Part shown: positions 13,265 to 23,579 of the stretch, piece after piece
How the letters are laid out: each line of letters starts with the position of its first letter
Position numbering within the stretch: the first letter of the stretch is position 1
Origin: Rhododendron vialii
Lineage: Eukaryota; Streptophyta; Magnoliopsida; Ericales; Ericaceae
Assembly (NCBI RefSeq): GCF_030253575.1
Contig: NC_080559.1
Location: 28,608,501-28,672,500 of the forward strand
Length of the DNA: 64,000 bases
Direction of reading: 5' to 3'
Translations under genes and position numbers: made by a program
The notes under the pieces: generated by a model
Told to the model about the DNA's origin: nothing
Database searches by the model: none
The model's input: only the letters and a program-made list of their open reading frames with translations

Positions 13265-14125
13265 TTCAGAAAAGCACTTCAGAAATCTGTGAAAAACTGC
13301 ACATAGCTTTCCATTTTTAATTCAAATTATCATTCCTAGTACATCATAATCATGAGCAACAAAAGTTTCACCATTCTTCTTGAAGAACTTGCCAATGTTC
13401 TGTATCATACCTTATTAGAGTGGCCTGATACTTGATGAAACCGACAGTAGTCAAGTATTAAGCCCAAGATAGCTGGATTGACTCGTTGAGGAAGAGCGAC
13501 AGCATAGTTTTTGGAAGATCCCATGCCCATTTGAAGTACTTCTCGACATATCATGGGGCAAAACATAGCAACCTCTTCCTCCACTTGTTGGATCAAACCA
13601 TCAGCAGTTTGGACCCAGATGTAAGACTTCATCCACATAACACAAAAGAATATTTCAAATTAAATAGAGACCATGAATGTAATGATGTAAACCTTTACGG
13701 TACTATTGTTACATACAAGCATAATTTGGGGAGACCATCACCACTCCCAAGTTGGTCTACAAAGAGAGGATCTAATAGTAATAGTTTGGACAACTAATGC
13801 TTGTGTGATAATAGTAGACTACTAAATGATAATCTCATGCATTGGAAGGCTACAAACTCATGGTTAGGACCTGAATCCACCAGTATTAAGCATCTGTTTT
13901 CCAGTGAAACCCCTAGTTTATAATGGAGTGAAAACATGGCTTCACAGCAGTGGAACAAGAAGAGTTGGTATCTTAACGTACATATCTGGTTTATTTGGAG
14001 CTATGACTGAGTGTAAATCTCCATCTACAGAGTTGGTAGAGAATGAACAAAAGAAAGAAATAAGATTCCCCTAAGAATTATTAACATACCTCTGGCTTGA
14101 CAACTGCCATTGTACCTTCCGACAT
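11033..14125 (-). CDS. ASK21: SKP1-like protein of the ASK20/ASK21 type (SCF ubiquitin-ligase adaptor family), 8 coding exons
   Basis: Exons on the minus strand: 14125-14090, 13626-13411, 13107-12916, 12838-12728, 12487-12409, 11839-11736, 11522-11425, 11216-11033. They total 1020 nt (339 aa). The N-terminal POZ/Skp1 fold (SYIWVQTADGLIQQVEEEVAMF) and Skp1 C-terminal domain (LVDLTSRALARMIEGKTPEEIR) mark a SKP1 protein. Beyond this is the long tail specific to ASK20/21: LDDGDIIDDELDPAVKEEL, a lysine-rich block, and a C-terminus ending GTGSLKRYTGLLLQ... SKP1 proteins link F-box proteins to cullin-1. Known ASK21 is about 350 aa, close to this. The intron 1 acceptor is unusual: AG lies inside the family's conserved MMK codons, so those residues are dropped. 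GA microsatellites sit in two introns. Confidence 0.9.
11345..11374. repeat. (GA)n microsatellite in last intron of the SKP1-like gene
   Basis: An uninterrupted GA dinucleotide run of 30 bp, lying between the last two coding exons. Confidence 0.95.
13192..13262. repeat. (GA)n microsatellite, about 70 bp, in the SKP1-like gene
   Basis: A nearly pure GA run with one GGGA interruption near 13206-13212, in the intron between the POZ exon and the next exon. On the transcribed strand it is a CT tract. Confidence 0.95.
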
Positions 14126-16380
14126 CACACTTGCGTACTTCTCTTCTTGAGTATGTTAGATAGGAACAACCTTGTACCTTCAACTTCAAATGCTTGGAAG
14201 AAATAACGCAAGTGCAAGTTCCCTTCTAAAAGGGTTACTTTGTGACGTGAGTGTGGAGTCTGCGGGCTCTTTACCACTGCAGTCCAACTTGACACATTCC
14301 TGAAAATCAACAATCAAAGTACAAGCATTTCTTAAGAAAAAAACTTCATCATATCCTGCCAACCCTATCAGTTTGGTGGTGTGGAGGAACGAATTGAGAA
14401 TAAGCAACCTGCTATGCTAATGCAGATGCAAGAAAAGTATTAACGTTTCCAAATTATAAATGAATCAATTCTTGCATTGCGCTTTTTGTTTCTAAACAAA
14501 AAACGAGTCGACTCCCTTCACCAGGTATAATACCCCAATTGAAACTATGCACGACTAAAATCAAAGAACTTGACATAATAAATGAAAAAATGTGCAAGAA
14601 AGTGGAGTGAACACTTAAAATCAAGGAACTTGAGAGTTGAGATAGCAAGTGAACTCCAGTCTCTCTCACATGGAATTCCATCAGAAATTCAGGGAAGGCT
14701 ATGACAGACATGGTGTACATATGATCAAATCTGGTTGACAAGGCTATATATGACACTTGTGGAATCGGGAAGCTGTTCTCTGCAATTTAATCTCCAAATA
14801 CAGAAACAAGGGAACATACAACCTAGTTGTCACGCCCGCCGATTTCCCGTCCCTGCTCCTACTATGCCGAAAAATATGGTGCCAACAACAGTTACGAGAC
14901 CAAAAACTGGTAGACCTCAAGCTTAAGGAGCAGATAAATTGAGCATTCACCACCTTCTACATCTGGCAGGGGAAGTGTATATATTTCTTAACAATCATTC
15001 TACAACCACAAACACTTACACAAATATTTACACAAACCCCACTCACATTCACATTGAGGCCCACACACACTACACCTCCAGTGTGTGTGGGCCCCACCAA
15101 AAGATGTGAGTGTGTTTAAGTGTTTGTGGTTGAATAATAATTGATTTCTTAAAGTAAAGAACTAGCATTGTACCTGTTCTTTGCACAAGAAGATATAACA
15201 TTTATTTTTAATAAAATTTTGAATTTGTAGTATGAATACCTCTTATTCAAATTAAACTTTCAACACCTAAACATCTAATCCCTGTAGTCGGTGCCAAATT
15301 CCAGAGAGATAAACAGAGTTTCATTTTACTTTGAAATTTGAATGACAGAAAAGATGTAAATCACACCTTAAGACAATACTAATTTGTAACCTAATTCTAC
15401 CAAGCAAGATGGATAGTTTACCTATCAGATACAGACTGATGATAAGGAGAAAGAGTCCAAATAAACCCAGGTCAAATCAGTAAGAAACTTGGCATTAAAA
15501 TCACCATAATTAAGAATTGAAAAAAAAGGGAATATGTTGAAGGGGGAGAGAGTAGTGTGTGACTGTGAGGCAGTGAATGGGTGGAGGCTATGGGCTGAAT
15601 TGGGGGGCATGGTCAAAATGGAGGAGGGAGAAGTAATGTGAGTGTTTTCGTGTATTTACGCGACAATCCAGGGGAATGGGTGTGTTAGTGGTGGTTTGTT
15701 GAAAAAAGAAAATTGAAAAAGAAAAAAAATCTGTGGTTTCTTGCAGTTGCAGGAGAGTTTCAAAGTTCTAACCCAAAAACCTAAATGCTGGAGCAATTTG
15801 GTCATGCCATCTAATAATTACTAAATTAAAAAAAACATAAAATGGGGAAATTCAGGGTTGGAGATTTAGAGGGATGAGGGGTCTGCTACATTTGCACATA
15901 ACATTGATTGGTTAATACTTTGTGCCAACCCAAGTTTGTAAAAGACTTCCTCTACTCATCAACCATCCTAGATTTTGAAATCATCGAAGAAGAACACCCT
16001 AACCCAACTCTGGGTATGCAGAAACTTTATCCAAACACTCCACAACAAGTCTCAAGAAATGCCAAAAAACCGTGATAAATCCTTAACATACCCAAACTGA
16101 ACCGTACAAAACCTACACCATTTCTCATACCAAAGCACTCACAAGAACCAATAATCAACCAGAACGGAACAAGTCTCATCGCTTGCAAATAAGTTCCATA
16201 ACATTATTCAAATGGAATACGAGACTTGCGCGTACCTAAAGGATAGGGAAAAGGGGTCAGTTCACATCGATATTGCAACGATGAACAAACAGTTACTCGA
16301 CTTCTGCTAGGGTTTGGATTCGTCTTCTTCTTCTTCGTTTTGATTGTGACGATATGGTTGCTCTGCACGTGACTGCTGGC
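14126..16380 (-). other. 5' UTR and leader introns of the SKP1-like gene
   Basis: The minus-strand leader appears spliced. A first exon runs from about 16380 down to 16236; it contains the common plant leader motif AAACCCTAGCAGAAG and ends TTTAG followed by GTACGC. A possible second leader exon starts after an acceptor near 14299 (GATTTTCAG then GAATGTGTC). The intron between them contains a small foldback element at about 15006-15132. No separate gene is visible. Confidence 0.5.
15006..15132. mobile_element. Short foldback MITE (acacTTAC hairpin family)
   Basis: The left arm begins CAACCACAAACACTTA and the right arm ends TAAGTGTTTGTGGTTG, a perfect inverted repeat of 16 bp that continues imperfectly inward to a GGGCCC-like centre. 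The middle (GTGGGCCCCACCAAAAGATG) resembles the centre of the hairpin at 39251-39342. It has no coding capacity. Confidence 0.65.
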
Positions 16381-16570
16381 GATGAATGAACAGTCGCGAA
16401 CGTCCTTCTGCGTTTGGCAATTGGAGGGTCGGATCGGGTATTATGGATGGTGGAGTCTGGACTGGATCACTCAGAACGAGCCCGTTTGGCCCATTGGAAT
16501 ACTGTGGTGGATCAAATCAAATCAAGACCAGACTGTTGTATTGGATCTTTGGACCTCGTCAAAACGTATT

Positions 16571-16701
16571 GGGAAAATGACGGTCAATGACGTGTTTTAA
16601 TAATTAATATTTATCAATGATATTTTTTCATTAACAAATATTCTCAGTACGTCCTTGACGGGTATTAATTATCAAAACACGTTCTGAGCCGTCATTTTCC
16701 C
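16571..16701. mobile_element. Foldback MITE with 9-bp target duplication, just upstream of the SKP1-like gene
   Basis: The arms read GGGAAAATGACGGTCAATGA and, from the right end inward, GGGAAAATGACGGCTCAGAA. They continue through GTGTTTTAATAATTAATA-type sequence almost to the centre. The flanks are AAACGTATT (16562-16570) and AAACGTGTT (16702-16710), a 9-bp duplication with one mismatch, which points to Mutator-type mobilisation. It lies about 190 bp from the likely transcription start of the minus-strand SKP1-like gene. Confidence 0.75.
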
Positions 16702-16767
16702 AAACGTGTTTCGGTTTTGGACTTTTTTGGTAAATCGTATCTGGTAAAGAGTTTTGAAACAAACCGA

Positions 16768-16920
16768 GCGGTTGGCCTAGTGGTTGTGTTACTTGTGTTA
16801 CGTAGCAACACTTATAATATTAGTGTGAGATTGAGGGTTCAAAATCTTTGGAGAAGAGTTTGATACCTATTTTAGGGGAGATTTTTCCACCGCCGCCCAT
16901 TGTAGGCCCCCATTATGTGT
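16768..16920 (+). mobile_element. Possible tRNA-derived SINE fragment
   Basis: The sequence TGGCCTAGTGGTTGT resembles a pol III A box, and GAGGGTTCAAAATCT about 60 bp later resembles a B box. The usual 3' tail seen in the other SINE-like copies of this window is not evident, so this may be a fragment or a different family. Confidence 0.4.
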
Positions 16921-17369
16921 TTATTGGTATAATTCGAATCGTTTATTTTTTACGCCCTATAAAGTAGTATGTTCACGCAAAAAATCAGCTTGATTGGCAG
17001 TCAAAAATTAAATTTTTGTTTATAAAATGGAAGATCTGATCCTATCAAGTTAAACTGTCAATGACCATCTGTTTCACAAACCAAAATTTAAATTTTGATA
17101 CACCTATCGATGTCTGGTGAAGCTGATTTTTTTGAATGAGAATCCTACTCTGTGAGCCCTACAAGATAAACGGTTCATATCGTTAATTAATGCACTGTTG
17201 GTCCCAAAATGATGGTGAAAAACCCATAGTTTCAACCTCCGGTGGAAGGAATTTAATCTCATTTTGGGTTGATTGGGTCTAAGGCTAATACACGCACCAA
17301 TCTATTCGAGTTCAAGCTTGTGTTTGTTGAGTCCGATTTTGTTCACCTCATTAAATTAAGGTGAACATT

Positions 17370-17574
17370 ACCCTCACTCTCATTAGTTGTCTCTAATGAG
17401 ATGGTTAAATTGAGAATCTTGAGTGTTTTTTGTTGTCTCAGGTTCAATTCTTCTTGCTTTCAATTATTGGGTCATCTCATCCCACGCATAAGCATGCGAA
17501 ACGGCTATGGGAGGAAGGATTAGTTCGATGTGCGCACAAGCATGCCCGAAACACCCTACATTACCCAAAAAAAA
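17370..17574 (+). mobile_element. SINE-like element with GTGCGC tail and A-run
   Basis: A B-box-like CAGGTTCAATTCTTC lies near 17440. The 3' part reads CGATGTGCGCACAAGC and then CCCGAAACACCC, followed by an A-run at about 17567-17574. The same 3' block recurs at 57020-57060 and 58195-58240, which supports a SINE family. Confidence 0.55.
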
Positions 17575-18157
17575 TTGTAAAATGGATGGATGGAAGTAAA
17601 TAAGACATCTTTGTCACAGGTCATAAACAAAGATGAGATGACCCAGAAAAGCACAATTCAGATATGTCTCACCTGTCCAAATTTGTCCCACCTATGCATA
17701 TTTGGTTCAAAGAATCAGGGGCACAGCTGTATTTGAAGCCGTCTGTTAGACCATGTGCATCAAATGTCTTTGGGAGCAGTTGTATCCGGAATTGTCTTTT
17801 TAAAGTTGTGATTTTAACATTGCTATATGATTATGGTTTTTCATGGTCCTATAAACATGCATTAAATCTAGAATCTAAAACTGAATATAATGGATATAAT
17901 CATGATCTAAAACTGAATATAATGGATATAATCATGTGGCTGGAATTCATTAACAAAAAAATAGATATTTCACTCGCAAATCATACTGCGGAAAATGCAA
18001 AACATGGAATTTTACTAACCTGGATCCATATCTATAGAAAAAGATAATAGATCCAATCGTTAATTGGAGAGCAAGCTCTTAGAAGAAAGATGTTCTTCTA
18101 CCTTAACCCTTAAACTTAAGATATCAGACCACTACTCCATGAATATAGATGACAGAA
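17575..18157. other. Intergenic, with a 32-bp tandem duplication at 17873-17936
   Basis: Two adjacent identical copies of a 32-bp unit beginning ATCTAAAACTGAATATAATG are present. The 127-codon plus frame at 17664-18047 runs through this repeat and resembles no family I know. I treat the stretch as non-coding. Its right end (from about 18131) belongs to the duplicated F-box segment. Confidence 0.5.
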
Positions 18158-19718
18158 CTAAGTTCCTTTCATATTTGGCACAAACCAGATTGGAGGCAGA
18201 ACATTCATGTTTAAAGGATCCGACAGGTAGTGCGATTGAAAGCTTCCTTCTTCTAAACTGAAGATGCCCGAGTCCTCATCGATCCCCTGACAAACATATG
18301 GTGGAACATCGATGTGATATTGTGCCGTGTAGTATATGCAGTTGGGTAGGCACTCGGGAAACTCTAATGTTGAAACACAAACAGAATGATTGTCGCCCAG
18401 AAATAAGGCTTGACTGCCTAAGCTCTTAATTGGTACCCATGTAGTAGCGCCTGTCTCCCCAATGGAGCGTAGCAACTTAAAAACCATGAATCTCCAAGTT
18501 TTCCAGATTTCACAATCAGGTTTTAGCCAAAACCTTTCCACCAAAAGTAGATCACCCTCTTGTGATTGAACAAGATAAGTGACCTGGGCATCAGCAGCAG
18601 TTCTCTTTGTCAAAACTTCTTTTGTACTACTACCCATGTCAATTTTCACTAGTTCACGCCAATAGTTGACGGCATAAAGTCCTCGACCTTGACCTTCAGG
18701 ATAGTAAATAACATCAGAATATACAAATGGCGCCCTGTCAACAAAATTCCATGAATCTTTCCCGGATTCTAATATTGCCAACCGATGCATAGGACCATAG
18801 ATAACCACAACCTCATAATTGTTTGGGCTAAGAAAAGGATCAGACGATAGGACTACCTTCGTTACAAAATGTTCAGGATCATCGTTGATGTAATCTTCAT
18901 AGTCACCATGCGGATCTTTTAAAGGCGGGAGGGGAATAGCCCCACCGCTAAAAGGGTTCAAGAGGATTATGACCATGGTTTTGTCCTCCACAGTAAATAA
19001 CCATCCAAAGGAGGATCCAAGAAACCTCTTATTACAAGGCAGTGGCAATTGCACCCTGTATGTAATTCCCTCAGTAACACTAAACAAACATCGCTCATCT
19101 GATTCGTGGTTTTCTTTCGTGTCTATCATCAACATAGGAAGTTTATTATGACATGTTTTGAGGATGTGTAATCTCTGCTTGTAATCGTCAGTGGCCAGCT
19201 CGAGGGCATGGTGACGCCATCGTTGACAGACGGCGCTGAAATGTTTGTAGTCCGAGAACTTAACAATTTTCTCTGCAATAGAGTAGAGGAGGTTTATTGG
19301 AAGCCATGCCCAATCTCGATTTGAAGAAGCCATTCTTCAAAGGGATGAAACTAGTTACAAGAAGGAACAATGCTATTACTATGAATGATGACAAAGTTAA
19401 TATATATATATATACACACACGTACTTGATCAACTATGGGATTATGGGAAGCACCGTTTAGGAAATTCTTTCTTTTGTGGGGCCAGTAATTATTGTTATT
19501 ATTTTTTTGTGGGGGAATCGTTTTGGAAATTATTGCTTCACGAGTACTTCGGAAAAATATAATCACAAATTTTCCCTGGTGATTCTTTAATTTCCTTAAC
19601 CTGCCGAGCTAGAGTACAATATGGGCATGTGGATGGAAAATTGGAGATACAGTTAATTAATTACCTTATGAAGTTGGAGTCAATCTTGTTTACACATTTG
19701 ACTAATAGATTCTCAGGG
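18131..19718 (-). repeat. Arm 1 of a ~1.6-kb inverted segmental duplication (F-box gene plus flanks)
   Basis: The segment matches 26115-27722 in reverse orientation. The match covers the F-box frame, about 380 bp upstream of the start codon (for example AGTCAAATGTGTAAACAAG at the far edge) and the first bases after the stop. Small indels separate the copies, but most of the sequence is easily aligned by eye. Confidence 0.85.
18158..19333 (-). CDS. F-box protein with DUF295 (KIB1-4-type) beta-propeller domain
   Basis: An intronless 391-codon frame. The N-terminal F-box (about 8-45) has WAWLPINLLYSIAEKI and FSAVCQRWRHHAL. The rest is the DUF295 repeat domain typical of plant SKIP23/KIB-like proteins, with LNPFSGGAIPLPPL, a GRGLYAVNYWRELVKID segment and LPNCIYYT near the end. 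Such proteins usually serve as substrate receptors of SCF ubiquitin ligases through SKP1; the substrate is unknown. The frame ends at a TAG right after WFVPNMKGT. A diverged inverted copy at 26484-27716 continues for 15 further codons, so this copy has probably lost its tail through TTG to TAG plus a 13-nt deletion. The F-box family is large and fast-evolving; function here is inferred by homology only. Confidence 0.85.
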   Translation of the reverse strand: MASSNRDWAWLPINLLYSIAEKIVKFSDYKHFSAVCQRWRHHALELATDDYKQRLHILKTCHNKLPMLMIDTKENHESDERCLFSVTEGITYRVQLPLPCNKRFLGSSFGWLFTVEDKTMVIILLNPFSGGAIPLPPLKDPHGDYEDYINDDPEHFVTKVVLSSDPFLSPNNYEVVVIYGPMHRLAILESGKDSWNFVDRAPFVYSDVIYYPEGQGRGLYAVNYWRELVKIDMGSSTKEVLTKRTAADAQVTYLVQSQEGDLLLVERFWLKPDCEIWKTWRFMVFKLLRSIGETGATTWVPIKSLGSQALFLGDNHSVCVSTLEFPECLPNCIYYTAQYHIDVPPYVCQGIDEDSGIFSLEEGSFQSHYLSDPLNMNVLPPIWFVPNMKGT

Positions 19719-20725
19719 CTATTAAATGATTGTTAACCTGTCTTCTTTTTGAATCTGATGGTTCAATATACACATTTATCAAATCAATGAACGACATCAC
19801 TCTTTTTTCATATTATCTTACAGCATTCCCCTTCTTTCTTTTTATTACCTTACCCTGATTATTCTCCATCTTCAACACAATGAAAAAAAATAAGGGTTTC
19901 ATTTTTTACTGTTTGCAAAAAAAATATTACGTACCTAACATGTTTCTTATTTTTGTTTTTATAAAAACATAAACCTGATTATACTTTTAGTTTCTTAAAA
20001 ACAAAACTTGAAAAAGTTACCAAACACACCCTTAGGTTGTAGTTTTGTTTCCCTCACAAATGCTGATTCACTTTCAGATTTTGTGGATTCCATCACTTGA
20101 AAAACAAGTAAGCAAATAGACGTACGCCATGCAACTACATTTGAACATCAGATGGCTAGAAGGAGGGACGTTGAAACAATAAACATGATCTCCTTCACAT
20201 TAATTTCAGCCCCAATTTCGATCAGTTTCAGTACTCCTCAGTGCACACATAGATAGATGCCTTGGTGGCAAATGAGAAGCACTACGTACCAAGCATTCTT
20301 TTCTTGCAACAGTTCGCGTTTGGGTCATTTGATCGATCGATGTAGAACTGATCAACAGATAATGCATGGCAAACGGAAAAGAATCTTCACTTCAATCTAC
20401 CGCGCGCGCATGCAATAGGAAAGTTACATTTGATCTAACGTGAATGCTGGATTAAGTGGGAGAAATAGTACGAAAAAATGGTGTACTCAAAGGGTTCTCA
20501 TCAACATACTAGTATAAACCAAGGGTTTTTCATTCATTCATTAATAAGGAAGCTTAAGTCAACATTACCTAAATCTCTTGATTTAAAGATAGACACAGGG
20601 ACATGGGAAAAGAGACCACAAACAACAAAGTGAAGAACAAAGCATATATAAAGATATAAGATAGATAGATGATCCCTTGGTTTATACTGTATATGATGGG
20701 GTTTTGACTCCGATCCCCACAAGTT
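19334..20725. other. Promoter side of the F-box gene and intergenic DNA
   Basis: There is a TA-rich run TATATATATATA near 19399-19412, about 70 bp upstream of the F-box start codon, which could contain a TATA box. The rest is AT-rich, with a CGCGCGCGCATGC patch near 20400. I see no gene. Confidence 0.45.
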
Positions 20726-20934
20726 CTAGCGGTGCGGGCGATCCATGTGGTCACTGAGTTCCGCCTTGTTGTCGAACCTCCAGCCACAAACCGTGCACTT
20801 ATCTTTGCACCTTTGTGCACGCTGTTCTGATGCTCGACAACCGTCTTCTTGCTTCTCATTGTTTTGTCGCATAGGTTGCAGAAGCCGTTGAAGTCTCGGA
20901 CGTGGGTGTGTGTGTCGTTATTGCCGGCATCCAT
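20726..20934 (-). pseudogene. Small two-finger C2H2 zinc-finger gene broken by a frameshift between the fingers
   Basis: From the ATG at 20934 the frame encodes a C2H2 finger, FCNLCDKTMRSKKTVVEHQ and then NSVH. A second finger, DKCTVCGWRFDNKAELSDHM then DRPHR, follows at once but in another frame, ending in TAG at 20726. A net shift of one base (one missing or two extra) in the linker around 20810-20820 separates them. Read straight through, the first frame gives a 121-codon product without the second finger. A TATA box (CTATATAAGT on the minus strand, 21040-21031) sits about 100 bp above the ATG, so the unit keeps a plausible promoter. It may be a young pseudogene, a sequence error, or a one-finger gene. 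I cannot name the family. Confidence 0.6.
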
Positions 20935-21030
20935 GGTAGTTTTCTGATTGCGAGAAGAGATCGAGCAGATGAAAAAATCTTGGTTTGGTTGAGAATATTA
21001 ATTGGATTGATGCTTCAAGAACAACTCACT

Positions 21031-21040
21031 ACTTATATAG
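21031..21040 (-). promoter_or_regulatory. TATA box of the small C2H2 gene
   Basis: CTATATAAGT on the minus strand, 97-106 bp above the ATG at 20934. This is a normal plant spacing for a leader of about 70 nt. The minisatellite at 21057-21258 begins immediately upstream of it. Confidence 0.55.
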
Positions 21041-21056
21041 AAAACCTTGATGCACT

Positions 21057-21258
21057 GGTTCTTGAACCAAAGTATCCATAGCTTTCTCCATCATCTCCCT
21101 GTCTCTGTTGATAAACTCGTGAACCACAGTATTCAAGGCTTTCTCCATCATCTCCCCTCCTTATCGATCTCTGTTGATAGACTCTTGAACCAAAGTGTTC
21201 AAAGCTTTCTCCATCATCTCCCTATCTCCGTTAATAGACTCTCGAACCAAGGTATCCA
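21057..21258. repeat. Minisatellite, 57/66-bp units, next to the C2H2 gene TATA box
   Basis: Four copies (the last partial) of a unit that begins CTTGAACCAAAGT and contains AGCTTTCTCCATCATCTCCC. Spacing between units is about 57, 66 and 57 bp; the longer one has an inserted CCTTATCGAT. The 87-codon plus frame through it is a product of the repeat. Confidence 0.8.
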
Positions 21259-21709
21259 TCGGATCCCTCTTCCTATCACCCATCACATTCAATGGTCTCT
21301 CTCTCTCTAGATCTCCTGCATGAACTTGGGTTTTGAAACAGGGGTTGAAATACGTTCAAAAGAAAAGCAGGGGTTGAAAAAGCTTTTACCAGAAAATTGA
21401 GGCCAATCTATGACTCATGAATTAATAATTCGTGGCATTTTCATTTGTTACTTTCCGTAAATAAAAGATTGCCACCACATAATGTGGATCATTTTTTTGT
21501 CTCACAATTACGCAAAAAAAGTGAATAATGATGTCCTTACAGGATAATTTATTATCACGTAAATAGTTAAGAGTGTCACGTAGACAACACCACATAGTAT
21601 CCCTGAACAATTTACTCGTAAATATAAGGAGATAAAATTCTATACCTGCAGAGATTCACGTCGTACCGCTATATATCCAGTGGAAACTTTGTGACCTCTT
21701 CTTCTAATA

Positions 21710-21885
21710 TTCCTTCCGTCCCGATTTATTTGTCTAATTTCGGGTTTCTAACTTATTAAAGAAGCCAAATCTTATCAATTGATTTGAAAATTTACATGAT
21801 CCTATCCATTGGTTTTGAAATTGGACAGTCAATTTGAAACATACATAAGTCAAAAAAGGGGATAAGCAAATTGGAACGGAGGGAG
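21710..21885. mobile_element. Stowaway-type MITE
   Basis: The left end TTCCTTCCGTCCCGATTT and the right end, read inward, CTCCCTCCGTTCCAATTTG are flanked by TA on both sides (21708-21709 and 21886-21887). The CTCCCTCCGTYCC terminus with TA target is the hallmark of Tc1/Mariner-derived Stowaway MITEs. Length 176 bp. Confidence 0.85.
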
Positions 21886-22306
21886 TACTTATTGAAAATG
21901 CGGGTCTACTACCAAAAAAAGAATTTGGTATGATACATTAAAAATATCCATGAATTGGTCCGTGAAAGTACATTGAACAGCTCCATTAAATGGCTCTGAT
22001 TCACAGCAATTCACATCAATGTGAATATGAGCCGTTTACTATCCTTCCATAGATATTTGTCATGTATCCTAACATTTTGGTTACGTATTTGGTGAGGCGT
22101 CAAGTTACTTGTTTGTGGCAAAACAAGATGCAGGACTGTTCCGTCCTTAGTACAGTAAACAGAGTAATACAACAGGTAGTGAACATGCATGGGGATGCAT
22201 TCCTAATTTCCTAGTTTTCAAAAAAGGAAAAGGGCAAAAAAGAAATAAGCATTCGTTAGAAAGCAACAAGTAGTCAAGTAGTAGTAGACTAGTAGTGTAG
22301 TAAAAG

Positions 22307-22400
22307 GAGTGCACAGCTTGACACAGGCACAGCTTGACACAGGCACAGCTTAGAGGAAAGAGATGAAACTGAAGCTCACAGGCACAGCTTGACACAGGCT
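22307..22400. repeat. Short 16-bp tandem repeat (GGCACAGCTTGACACA)
   Basis: Three copies of CACAGCTTGACACAGG-type sequence lie in a row at about 22313-22352 and one more follows a 35-bp gap at about 22381-22398. No function is visible. Confidence 0.7.
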
Positions 22401-23135
22401 CCTGCATAAACACAAATACGCGGTCAAGTCCACATTGTGCAATTAATTACTAGATGAATACGTATTGCTAAAAAACGGGGGGAGAAACACTACAAGAAAC
22501 ACACCTAAAGGGACAAACCCATAACACATGTGGGCTTAAAATGTTCATATCGAAAAATAAACACAACAAAGACTAATCCAACAAAATGGGCTAGTTCCAT
22601 CTCAAGAAAATCCTAAACCTAACCTTAATCTTCTATACAGATTAAGATCAACGCCATCCACCCGCCGCCACCACCAAAAACAGACAGCCCACCACCAGAC
22701 TGCTGCCTTCAGAAAACAACCGGGCCACCACGAGCCAACACCATCAGAGAAAACGAGCCGAAGATGAGAAACTCAAAAAACTGTCGCTAGCGCTCGACCA
22801 AACCGCTAGACGCACCCAACAGTGAACTCGACGGGAGGCCACGCTTCCAAAACCGCCAGATCGACCACGCCGTTAGGCAAAAGATGCCGGTTACGTACCC
22901 CCAAGAGTAATCGACCGGAAGCTCTAGCCGGAGAAAGAGAAACGCGGCCGAGAAAATGTACAGCGGCGAAGAGTTTGGCATAGAAGGAAATCAGCACAAA
23001 GACACTAGGGTAGGGGGTCAGAAAGAAGGAGAGGAGAGGAGAGGGAGAGAGACAGAAGGACCGAGAAACCATACTGATGATCACAAATATCCATACCATT
23101 GTTCTATTCCTCAGTATTGTGATGGTTGATGAGAC
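22400..23135. other. GC-richer patch, probable decayed transposon, no gene assigned
   Basis: Around 22640-23060 the composition changes to a GC-rich, CCGCC/CCACC-containing sequence unlike the AT-rich surroundings. Short minus frames (97 and 64 codons) cross it but show no family features. It may be repeat-derived; I could not find its ends. Confidence 0.35.
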
Positions 23136-23138
23136 TTA

Positions 23139-23576
23139 GAGCATCCCTATTGTATAAGCAAATGGGTGTGGATAAACAAATTTAATAATAATGTTCAAAA
23201 AACACACTACATTATAATAAATAAATAAAGTTACAAGTATTTTAGCAAATAATCAAATTTCACCCATTTTATAATCAAACTTGATAACTTTTACTAATAA
23301 CCAAACTCAAAACTCAATAATTCAAAAACATCCCACATTGGAATCGTCTCATCGAGACGAATAATTTGGTGTGGTCGGGTGCGTGATTGGAACTCATTTG
23401 TGATTGGACAGATGTGCATTGTGTATTGTGAGGGGTTTTCTTTTTTGTTAAGGATTGCAAAAATAATCAATGTGGAAATAGAAGTTGTTAAGTTTGATTA
23501 TGGATTAAATGAATAATCAAATGTTGAAGTGACATATTTTGATTATTGGTTTTGATTATTACCATTGTGGATGCTC
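23139..23576. mobile_element. Tourist-like (PIF/Harbinger) MITE, 438 bp
   Basis: The left end reads GAGCATCCCTATTGTATAA and the right end, read inward, GAGCATCCACAATGGTAA. TTA flanks both sides (23136-23138 and 23577-23579). The interior is AT-rich with no coding capacity and contains several AATAATCAAA repeats near both ends. Confidence 0.85.
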
Positions 23577-23579
23577 TTA

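Noticed and set aside
18969-19151. 60-codon frame antisense to the F-box gene (and its twin at 26667-26849)
   Set aside because: Its conservation in both copies simply follows from the duplication of the sense coding sequence.
21047-21310. 87-codon plus frame with a repeated SFLHHLP phrase
   Set aside because: It is the translation of the minisatellite upstream of the small C2H2 gene.
22640-23100. Minus frames of 97 and 64 codons in the GC-richer patch as a candidate gene
   Set aside because: No start context, domain or splice structure that I could support; a decayed repeat is more likely.
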